Under the pieces are notes generated by a model. It had not been told where the DNA came from. It worked only from the letters and a program-made list of their open reading frames with translations, and did no database searches. Shown here piece by piece: positions 1 through 4,713 of a DNA stretch of 6,683 bases. Each line of letters starts with the position of its first letter. Positions within the stretch are counted from its first letter, which is position 1. Origin of the DNA: Candidatus Zixiibacteriota bacterium. Its GTDB lineage: Bacteria; Zixibacteria; MSB-5A5; GN15; FEB-12. Where the stretch lies: the NCBI GenBank assembly GCA_030619345.1, contig JAUXBO010000137.1, positions 1 to 6,683 on the forward strand, written 5' to 3'. The translations under genes and the position numbers were made by a program.

Positions 1-1675
1 AGTTAAACATCTCAATATGAGTGTTGGACTGACCCGGGGATGCAACGATGAACTTGAGGTCGGAAGAAGTTACCTCTCACTCGCCTATGTTTATATCCAG
101 CAAGGCGACTCCGAGCGCGCCCGCGAGACTCTTCGGAAGGCACAGACTTGCCTGAGCGAAATAAACTCGCCGCGAGACGAAGTTATCCTGCTAACTTATT
201 TGGGTGAACTTGATTACCGATCGGCGAAATATGCAGATTCCGAAGAGAATCTGTTACTCGCTTTGCGTCGAGTCGATCCTTTGGGCGGAAACTCCAGTTT
301 GGCTACGGGTGTCAGAAGACATCTGGCCGAATTGTATCTGCGTATGGATGACAATCGCAAGGCGCAGCGTTATTTGACCGCTGCCCTTAAGATCGTTGAT
401 CGCGAAGAAAACTCGGGTGAATATGGCGCCTTGTTGAAAATCAAGGCTACTCTGGCCGATGCGGAAGGAAATCAGGATCGAGCCCAGAAACTGTTTGATG
501 AGGCCTTTAATGTATTGGGAAGATCGGGCGTTCGCTTTGAGAAAGTGGAAGCTCTCATCCAAGCGGGATGTGCTCAGAGTTTCCCGATCAGAAGACGCAT
601 GACCTATCTTTTTAGAGCCGAAGAATTTTTCTCCGGCAATAAGATTCCGCGTCGCCTTCCTGAGATTCAGCGCCTGATCAGTGATATCGAACCTCACGAG
701 AACAGCAAGAAGGCTGTTGCCAACATCGGTTCGAAAGTAAACGACTCTAATCGCGATGAATATTTGACCGTTAGTTCAGAGATCATACGGATCAAATCGC
801 AATTGCCGCTGATTGCAAACGTCGATATTTCCATTCTTCTTACCGGGGAGACCGGCGTTGGCAAAGACCACATGGCCAAGTACTTTCATTCTTTGGCCAG
901 ACCGGACGGCCCTTTTCGGGCCATAAACTGTGCTTCGGTACCGGATACTCTGTTAGAATCCGAGTTGTTCGGCTACCGAAAGGGTGCCTTTACAGGCGCT
1001 GACAGTGACAAAGATGGTCTGTTTGTGGCTGCCAATGGCGGCATCCTGTTTCTCGACGAGATTGGCGACATGCCGCTGGTGCTGCAGTCGAAACTTCTTG
1101 GTGTCCTAGAGCACAAGCGAGTGCTGCCCCTTGGATCGACTCAGGAAGTTCCGTTGGATATACGGCTGATTGCCGCGACCAACTGTGATCTGGAGTCGAT
1201 GGTGGAATCTGGCCAATTCCGGCGTGACCTCTATTATCGGTTGAGTGGGATTAGCTTCCATATTCCCGCGCTACGTGACAGAAAAGAGGACATACCGTTG
1301 TTGCTCGAACACTTCATGCTCAAGGCAGAGCTAATGGCCGAGGGTGATAAACTGCCTGGCGAGATGGTGCATCAGTTTGTTCAGTACCCTTGGCCGGGTA
1401 ACGTTCGCGAACTGGACAACAAGGTGAAAAGGCTTGAGATCATGACTCAGTTGGTAGCTGAGGGAGACCTGGTGGAACTTGCTCGAACCATGTTTGCAAC
1501 GGACGAGGAGACAAAAGCGATTTCCCTGTTCGAGCGGGTTAAGCAATTTGAACGTGACTTGATTGTCGAAGCGCTTCTAGCCGCGCGAGGTAACAAGTCC
1601 GAGGCTGCCAGGATTCTCGGTATCCATGAGGCAACCGTTAGAACTAAACTCAAACGCTATGGTATTAGCATGTGA
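1..1675 (+). CDS. TPR-domain sigma-54-dependent transcriptional activator (5' partial)
   Basis: Bacterial enhancer-binding protein that uses ATP to open sigma-54 RNA polymerase complexes. The frame is open to the left edge, and the first ATG (17) has no ribosome site and falls inside a TPR-like helix, so the gene begins outside the window. Numbering from that ATG, residues about 17-170 form roughly four TPR-like helical pairs, a likely protein- or ligand-sensing region. The AAA+ domain is complete: Walker A GETGVGKD 277-284, the sigma-54-contacting GAFTGA loop 323-328, Walker B LFLDEIGD 344-351, sensor I AATN 386-389, arginine-finger segment FRRDLYYRL 401-409 and sensor II GNVREL 461-466. A Fis-type helix-turn-helix occupies 524-549. 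No response-regulator receiver is visible; more TPRs or another sensor may lie upstream. Every catalytic motif is intact, so it should be an active activator. A -24/-12 promoter about 400 bp downstream is a plausible target, by inference. Confidence 0.95.
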   Translation, partial: VKHLNMSVGLTRGCNDELEVGRSYLSLAYVYIQQGDSERARETLRKAQTCLSEINSPRDEVILLTYLGELDYRSAKYADSEENLLLALRRVDPLGGNSSLATGVRRHLAELYLRMDDNRKAQRYLTAALKIVDREENSGEYGALLKIKATLADAEGNQDRAQKLFDEAFNVLGRSGVRFEKVEALIQAGCAQSFPIRRRMTYLFRAEEFFSGNKIPRRLPEIQRLISDIEPHENSKKAVANIGSKVNDSNRDEYLTVSSEIIRIKSQLPLIANVDISILLTGETGVGKDHMAKYFHSLARPDGPFRAINCASVPDTLLESELFGYRKGAFTGADSDKDGLFVAANGGILFLDEIGDMPLVLQSKLLGVLEHKRVLPLGSTQEVPLDIRLIAATNCDLESMVESGQFRRDLYYRLSGISFHIPALRDRKEDIPLLLEHFMLKAELMAEGDKLPGEMVHQFVQYPWPGNVRELDNKVKRLEIMTQLVAEGDLVELARTMFATDEETKAISLFERVKQFERDLIVEALLAARGNKSEAARILGIHEATVRTKLKRYGISM

Positions 1676-1694
1676 GTTTTTGAATGGAGCTGAA

Positions 1695-1737
1695 GACTGT
1701 CGCCTGTCTCGCTATAAGCGAGACGACTTCGGCAGTC
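1695..1737 (+). terminator. Two-tier hairpin after the activator gene (possible terminator)
   Basis: The outer arms GACTGTCG (1695-1702) and CGGCAGTC (1730-1737) pair with one G-U. The inner arms GTCTCGCT (1706-1713) and AGCGAGAC (1717-1724) pair perfectly around ATA, leaving an internal loop of CCT against GACTT. It starts 20 nt after the activator stop, where a terminator would be expected. No T-run follows (GCACAGCTTACTTA), so it is not a classical intrinsic terminator; it may act with Rho or protect the mRNA 3' end. Confidence 0.4.
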
Positions 1738-1830
1738 GCACAGCTTACTTAGAGACGAAAACACTCCTTTGTTTGCGGCAGGTGAACCGCTTGGTTTGCC
1801 TGTCGCATTTTATATTCAAACCAAATCACT

Positions 1831-1843
1831 TATGTAATACATA
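1831..1843. promoter_or_regulatory. Perfect palindrome TATGTAATACATA
   Basis: TATGTA and TACATA are exact reverse complements around one A. It lies about 260-270 bp upstream of the start predicted from the -24/-12 promoter. It shares ACATAC with the palindrome at 1950-1967, so both could be sites of one DNA-binding protein, such as the Fis-type domain of the adjacent activator. That assignment is inference. Confidence 0.3.
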
Positions 1844-1896
1844 CTTTGGGCCTGTACTTCTCGTATCTAGTTACGATTAGCACAGTTACCGGACGA

Positions 1897-1906
1897 TTAC
1901 GCGTAA
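1897..1906. promoter_or_regulatory. Short palindrome TTACGCGTAA
   Basis: A perfect 10-bp palindrome followed directly by another CGTAA (1907-1911), giving two direct copies of the half-site. A palindrome this short can arise by chance. It is listed because it lies in the same dyad cluster upstream of the -24/-12 promoter. Confidence 0.2.
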
Positions 1907-1949
1907 CGTAAAGCCCTACAATGCGATACAATACTAACAGCAACCCCCG

Positions 1950-1967
1950 TTCGTATGGACATACGAA
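1950..1967. promoter_or_regulatory. Palindrome TTCGTATG-GA-CATACGAA, candidate enhancer site
   Basis: Two 8-bp arms are exact reverse complements with a 2-bp spacer, the size and symmetry expected for a dimeric helix-turn-helix protein. The centre lies about 143 bp upstream of the start predicted from the -24/-12 promoter at 2077-2091. That is within the usual 80-200 bp range for sigma-54 activator enhancer sites. The neighbouring activator is the obvious candidate binder, but this is inferred from position only. Confidence 0.45.
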
Positions 1968-1983
1968 TTTGAGATTCATGCAA

Positions 1984-1998
1984 TTTGACTTCGTCAAA
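1984..1998. promoter_or_regulatory. Dyad TTTGAC-TTC-GTCAAA
   Basis: Perfect 6-bp arms around TTC, centred about 111 bp upstream of the predicted sigma-54 start. GAGAT (1971-1975) and ATCTC (1999-2003) pair outside it, with an 8-nt bulge on the left side. It could be a second enhancer half-site pair beside the one at 1950-1967, or a local hairpin if transcribed. Confidence 0.3.
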
Positions 1999-2076
1999 AT
2001 CTCTCATTTCGTAAATCACTTCAAATCTTAGAGTTACAGCCCTGATTTATCGAACTTACAATGCGAGCCTCTCGGC

Positions 2077-2091
2077 GGCATGTTCGTTGCT
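2077..2091 (+). promoter_or_regulatory. Sigma-54 (-24/-12) promoter
   Basis: The sequence cGGCATG-TTCG-TTGCT matches the consensus TGGCAYR-N4-TTGCW. The invariant GG (2077-2078) and GC (2089-2090) have the obligatory spacing of ten bases between them, and TTGC is followed by T. The only consensus base missed is the T before GG, here C. The predicted start is near 2102. A sigma-54 activator gene ends about 400 bp upstream on the same strand and dyads lie 100-270 bp upstream, which supports it as a real promoter. No convincing coding start follows before 2329. Confidence 0.65.
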
Positions 2092-2101
2092 ATATTGTAG
2101 A

Positions 2102-2196
2102 TTGTCATTTTTACTCCCTAAGCGCTGTAAGTGCTTGGTTTAATTTTCTCTTTGGTGGAAGCCACCCGCATTCGAGGGGAGTGCGGGTGGCGTTCT
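2102..2196 (+). ncRNA. Candidate sigma-54-driven structured small RNA or leader
   Basis: From the predicted sigma-54 start to about 2196 there is no usable reading frame, but there are two hairpins. The first is AAGCGCT-GTA-AGTGCTT (2120-2136, one G-U). The second is a perfect 10-bp GC-rich stem GCCACCCGCA / TGCGGGTGGC (2161-2170 and 2182-2191) with an 11-nt loop. Between them lies a U-rich single-stranded stretch (2138-2153). The 5' segment ACTCCC (2113-2118) is the exact complement of GGGAGT (2177-2182) in and beside the second loop, so a pseudoknot is possible. It could be a free small RNA of about 95 nt, or the leader of the small gene at 2329 with an attenuating stem. No expression evidence is available and the family is not recognised. 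Confidence 0.4.
2161..2191 (+). terminator. GC-rich stem-loop, possible terminator or attenuator
   Basis: The 10-bp arms are perfectly complementary with an 11-nt loop TTCGAGGGGAG. The downstream tail GTTCTAAT is only weakly T-rich, so termination would be partial or factor-assisted. GGTGG (2154-2158) can instead pair with CCACC (2162-2166), which overlaps the left arm. A weaker competing hairpin is therefore possible. Confidence 0.4.
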
Positions 2197-2273
2197 AATA
2201 CCCGGAATAATCCCAAAGTAATAGAAAAATAGTCGTCCATTAGATACGAAAAATGTAGTTCACACCAAAGATG

Positions 2274-2302
2274 TTGACGATCCGGCCGATTACACGTATG
2301 AT
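2274..2302 (+). promoter_or_regulatory. Strong sigma-70-type promoter of the small membrane protein gene
   Basis: The -35 TTGACG (2274-2279) and -10 TATGAT (2297-2302) are separated by exactly 17 bp, each one base from consensus. The start is predicted near 2309, about 20 nt ahead of the start codon at 2329. This gives a short leader containing only the ribosome site. Confidence 0.65.
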
Positions 2303-2310
2303 ATTATCAT
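2298..2310. promoter_or_regulatory. Operator-like dyad over the -10 and transcription start
   Basis: ATGATA and TATCAT are exact reverse complements around one T. They cover most of the -10 hexamer and the predicted start point. A repressor bound here would block the promoter. It is short and AT-rich, so chance remains possible. Confidence 0.3.
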
Positions 2311-2328
2311 AAGATGGAGAAATCAGAA

Positions 2329-2484
2329 ATGCTAAATCTAAAATGGTATTATATTCTGGGTGTTGTGGTCGGACTGGTTGCGCTGGTTGCGATTGTGACT
2401 TGGATATTCCGGACTACCGATCTCCTCGGGAGACTGGCGAACTCGCAATCCGAGCAGCTTGAAGAACTTAACGAGTCAGATTGA
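2329..2484 (+). CDS. Small single-span membrane protein (51 aa)
   Basis: Not recognised as a known family. The ATG at 2329 is preferred because GGAGA (2316-2320) lies 8 nt upstream, ideal Shine-Dalgarno spacing. An in-frame ATG at 2314 has no ribosome site and would sit only about 5 nt from the predicted transcript start; it would give 56 residues. Residues about 6-27 form one strongly hydrophobic helix rich in Val, Leu and Ile, preceded by Lys5 and followed by Arg28. The remaining 24 residues form a polar, acidic, potentially helical tail ending EQLEELNESD. There is no lipobox or cysteine. Such proteins often modulate larger membrane complexes or stress responses, but no function can be assigned here. 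The closely placed promoter, operator-like dyad and ribosome site make a real gene likely despite its size. Confidence 0.65.
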   Translation: MLNLKWYYILGVVVGLVALVAIVTWIFRTTDLLGRLANSQSEQLEELNESD

Positions 2485-2496
2485 CAACATCCCGAA

Positions 2497-2519
2497 AGTC
2501 TCCCCGACCGGGAGGGACT
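2497..2519 (+). terminator. Weak hairpin after the small gene
   Basis: AGTC-TCCC (2497-2504) can pair with GGGA and GACT (2510-2519), leaving two bulged G residues and a short loop. It begins 12 nt after the stop of the small gene. The following TATTG is not a proper T-run, so it is at best a weak terminator. Confidence 0.25.
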
Positions 2520-2532
2520 TATTGAAAAACCG

Positions 2533-2580
2533 CATCAAGGATGCATTGCATCAAAGATGCATTACATCAAACGTGCATTC
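2533..2580. repeat. Three tandem 16-bp repeats, each a small dyad
   Basis: The units CATCAAGGATGCATTG (2533-2548), CATCAAAGATGCATTA (2549-2564) and CATCAAACGTGCATTC (2565-2580) abut exactly. The first two contain perfect stem-loops: GCATC-AAG-GATGC (2532-2544) and TGCATC-AAA-GATGCA (2547-2561). The third has lost its symmetry (CATC against CGTG). This suggests tandem duplication followed by decay, or iterons for a DNA-binding protein. Three copies are too few, and spacers are lacking, for a CRISPR array. Confidence 0.7.
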
Positions 2581-2628
2581 TAGACGGAGACCCTTCGACA
2601 TGCTCAGGACAGGCAAGCCCCGTCCCTA
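2581..2628. repeat. Palindromic dispersed-type intergenic repeat
   Basis: The core CCCTTCGACATGCTCAGG (2591-2608) translates to PFDMLRTG-type peptides. I recall this from spurious hypothetical proteins in many environmental genomes, where the DNA is a dispersed intergenic repeat. The element is bounded by GACGG (2583-2587) and CCGTC (2620-2624), which can pair. The block GCAAGCCCCGTCCCTAC (2613-2629) is also typical of such elements. A TTG-initiated frame through it (2459-2644) is judged not to be a gene. Copy number in this genome cannot be seen from one window. Confidence 0.5.
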
Positions 2629-2872
2629 CGCAAGAAGGAGCTGATATCCCGTGTAGAGGGCGGCTTTACGTCGCTCGTATTTAACAGCTTCATATAAAAA
2701 AACTTCAGGCAGGGACCCTTTTCTACTGTCCCGGAGAACCGGGTCGGGTGCAAATCCAACGTCTTTTCCCGTACACGAGAGTATTGGACTGCACAAAACG
2801 TAATTCTGCGCGTCTGCTCTTTGCATTATGGCGCAATACAGCGTTACGTGACCCTTCTCTACCATACAGACA

Positions 2873-2904
2873 GCCCGCGCGACCCTATCCGGGTCGGCGC
2901 GGGC
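2873..2904. terminator. Strong GC-rich hairpin in the symporter upstream region
   Basis: GCCCGCGCGACCC (2873-2885) pairs with GGGTC-G-GCGCGGGC (2891-2904) over 13 bp with one bulged G and a TATCC loop. Neither side has a T-run; on the + strand it is followed by a pyrimidine-rich GTCTCCTCCTCCCC. It could be a Rho-assisted terminator insulating the operon, a structured repeat, or a cruciform-prone site. Confidence 0.35.
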
Positions 2905-3086
2905 GTCTCCTCCTCCCCCTCGTGGAAGATTGTTGCACTACCAGTACGGCGGATATACACCACGCTTTTCCGTTTATGAAGTGCTATCTCACTTGAGATC
3001 ACAGATCAAGAACAGAACTATCGCGTGGTGATAGCATCACGTAGCTATAAGGCGATATTCAATATGTGAGGGGTTTTAGCAGTACA

Positions 3087-3105
3087 CTCTCACTATAATT
3101 GAGAG
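3087..3105 (+). promoter_or_regulatory. Candidate promoter -10 inside a dyad, upstream of the symporter operon
   Basis: A perfect TATAAT (3094-3099) is enclosed by CTCTC (3087-3091) and GAGAG (3101-3105). No good -35 hexamer sits 16-18 bp upstream; that stretch reads GGGGTTTT. The promoter would therefore need an activator or be weak, while the dyad would suit a repressor. It would give a leader of about 150 nt before the GTG at 3259. Confidence 0.3.
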
Positions 3106-3258
3106 GGACAAAACTGTCAAGACTAATCCCGTAAGATCACTGCCATGCGCAGGGATTGCGAAGGTGGGTGTTATATTCTTTTGTTGCTTCACTTTGGCTA
3201 TCTGTTTTGATTCACCGACGAGAATCAGTGCGACCGAATCGGGCGAAAGGAAACTGGC

Positions 3259-4713
3259 GTGGAATCGGACAGCTTGCTGGCAATATCATTCGTAGCCTAC
3301 TCCCTTTTCATCGTGGCAATCGGTCTCTACACGACACGATGGCGTAAAAAGACCGATGATGATTTTGTCCTGGCCAACCGTGAACTCGGGTCATGGGCTT
3401 CGGCATTGTCAGCTTCGGCCAGTGCGGAATCCGGATGGGTGATGCTGGGTTTGGTTGGTATGGCCTTCACGAGCGGCCTGTCAGCGGTCTGGATTGCTCC
3501 GGGAATCGGACTCGGCTACCTGTTCAACTGGTTTGTAATTGCTGATCGACTCAGAATTGAGTCACGCGATTTTCAGGCCGCCACTCTCCCGCAGTACATC
3601 CACAAAAAGTTCGGAGGCGGATCAAAGCTGCTTATTTGGATACCGGCAATTATCATCGCTGCTGCTATGCTGGGTTATGTCGCCGCCCAAATGAACGCCG
3701 CCGGTAAAGCTTTCGAAGCATCTTTTGGTCTTGACTATACCTGGGGAGTTTTGGCGGGTGCGCTCATTGTCCTGGCCTATACCATCACCGGTGGGTTCAG
3801 GGCGATCTGTTGGACAGACATAATCCAGGCTTCGTTCATGGTCGTCGCTTTAATCGGCATGCCGATAATTCTCTACGTTCAGATGGGCGGCTATGATCAG
3901 ATCGCAACTCAACTTAGGACTATTGATCCGCAGCTTATGACTCTGACAGGTGCCAACAGTGGATATGCTCTGCTTGGTTTTGTCGTGGGCATGCTCGGAA
4001 TCGGGTTTGGCTATCCGGGGCAACCGCACGTGTTATCCAGATTCATGGCTTCTAAAGATAAGGCCACCGTTAAGAAAGGCGGGGTGATCGCATTTTCCTG
4101 GTTCATGCTGGTATACACGGGAGCGATATGCTTTGGTCTTTTTGCTCGCGCCTACTTTGGGGCGCTGGCCGATGCTGAACAAGCGCTGCCTCTGGCCTGC
4201 AATGCGCTTCTGCCGCCAATACTGGCCGGGTTCGTTATTGCGGCTATTGTGGCCGCGATTTGTTCAACCGCCGACTCCCAGTTGATTGTGGTTTCAACGA
4301 CTTTTTCACGAGACATACTTCCAATGTTCCGTAAACAGAGCAGCACACCTTCATTTGAACAGACCCAAAGGTGGGACCGTTGGACACTGGCTGTTCTGGC
4401 CCTGATCTCGGTGGCTTTTGCACTGACAGAAAATCGAGTCATTTTTACATTCGTACTCTATGCCTGGTCGGCCCTGGGAGCGGCATTTGGCCCTCTCATG
4501 ATTCTGGGGCTCTTGTGGAAAGGGACCTCGCGGGCAGGCGCAATCGCCGGAATGATAACCGGCGCCGGTGTGACGGTTGTCTGGAAGAATATAGACTTCC
4601 TCTCATCGGCCCTGTATGAACTGGTACCGGCCTTCATCCTCTCGCTAATCTCAGTCTGGGCCTTTAGCATGATGTTCCCCGACAAAAAAATAGGTCCGGC
4701 GTCCGATTTATGA
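3259..4713 (+). CDS. PutP-like sodium:solute symporter (SSS family)
   Basis: Integral membrane transporter of 484 residues that uses the Na+ gradient to import a small solute; the closest family known to me is the proline symporter PutP (about 500 aa). The GTG start is chosen because AAAGGA lies 7 nt upstream and an in-frame stop at 3208 leaves no ATG alternative. About 13 hydrophobic segments span residues 5-471. Family marks include NRELG 40-44, SGW 58-60, the signature GYPGQPHVLSRFMA 251-264, Ser336-Thr337 in the Na2-site position and YAWSALGAAFGP 401-412. By alignment to E. coli PutP from memory, Tyr140 and Tyr252 are kept. However Asp55 becomes Ala56 (with Glu57 next to it), Trp244 becomes Ile248 and Cys344 becomes Ser340. 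Proline is therefore not a safe substrate call. The gene is translationally linked to the acylase that follows. Confidence 0.93.
   Translation: MESDSLLAISFVAYSLFIVAIGLYTTRWRKKTDDDFVLANRELGSWASALSASASAESGWVMLGLVGMAFTSGLSAVWIAPGIGLGYLFNWFVIADRLRIESRDFQAATLPQYIHKKFGGGSKLLIWIPAIIIAAAMLGYVAAQMNAAGKAFEASFGLDYTWGVLAGALIVLAYTITGGFRAICWTDIIQASFMVVALIGMPIILYVQMGGYDQIATQLRTIDPQLMTLTGANSGYALLGFVVGMLGIGFGYPGQPHVLSRFMASKDKATVKKGGVIAFSWFMLVYTGAICFGLFARAYFGALADAEQALPLACNALLPPILAGFVIAAIVAAICSTADSQLIVVSTTFSRDILPMFRKQSSTPSFEQTQRWDRWTLAVLALISVAFALTENRVIFTFVLYAWSALGAAFGPLMILGLLWKGTSRAGAIAGMITGAGVTVVWKNIDFLSSALYELVPAFILSLISVWAFSMMFPDKKIGPASDL

Larger units (their letters stand above)
1676..2328. other. Regulatory-rich intergenic region between the activator and the small membrane protein
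   Basis: This 650-bp stretch has no credible protein gene. It holds, in order: a two-tier hairpin (1695-1737), short perfect palindromes (1831-1843, 1897-1906, 1950-1967, 1984-1998), two copies of the 10-mer TACAATGCGA (1917-1926 and 2057-2066), a -24/-12 promoter match (2077-2091), a structured probably transcribed stretch (about 2102-2196), and the sigma-70-type promoter of the small gene at 2329. It is noticeably AT-richer than the flanking genes. The density of dyads suggests a control region rather than decayed coding sequence. Confidence 0.7.
2485..3258. other. Non-coding region with repeats and hairpins before the symporter operon
   Basis: No convincing gene in about 770 bp. The left part (2530-2640) is a cluster of small palindromic repeats. 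Positions 2640-2870 show only modest hairpins, for example CCCGG-AGAA-CCGGG at 2730-2743, and nothing recognisable. A strong GC-rich hairpin sits at 2873-2904. Positions 2905-3060 hold minor dyads such as ATCTC-ACTT-GAGAT (2986-2999). The symporter's candidate promoter is near 3094, and about 150 bp of leader separates it from the start codon. Confidence 0.6.

Noticed and set aside
1777..1807. Two overlapping GG-N10-GC matches (1777-1790 and 1793-1806) as extra sigma-54 promoters
   Set aside because: Spacing is right but the -12 lacks TTGC (CCGC and TCGC), and the second also lacks the CA after GG. They are much poorer than the element at 2077-2091.
1626..1880. + strand 84-codon frame overlapping the end of the activator
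   Set aside because: It begins inside the helix-turn-helix codons in another frame and runs through the two-tier hairpin; the composition is not protein-like.
1921..2031. 36-residue ATG frame through the palindrome cluster
   Set aside because: No ribosome site; its sequence is dictated by the palindromes, so it is more likely control DNA.
2459..2644. + strand 61-codon frame with TTG start, peptide ending in RRPFDMLRTG-type sequence
   Set aside because: It overlaps the end of the better supported small gene, has no ribosome site, and consists of tandem repeats plus a dispersed palindromic repeat.
2739..2758. tRNA T-arm-like GGGTGCAAATCC
   Set aside because: The flanking bases cannot form the T stem, and no acceptor, D or anticodon arms are found around it.
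2626..2865. - strand 79-codon frame in the intergenic region
   Set aside because: No Shine-Dalgarno site before its ATG, no recognisable domain, and it is the only - strand candidate among + strand genes.
2923..2937. Sigma-54-like TGGAAG...TTGCA before the symporter operon
   Set aside because: GG and GC are separated by 9 instead of 10 bases; the spacing of this promoter class is strict.
3145..3210. 21-residue hydrophobic ATG frame (possible leader peptide) in frame with the symporter
   Set aside because: No Shine-Dalgarno site, no attenuator structure behind it, and no run of a regulatory amino acid beyond a few leucines.
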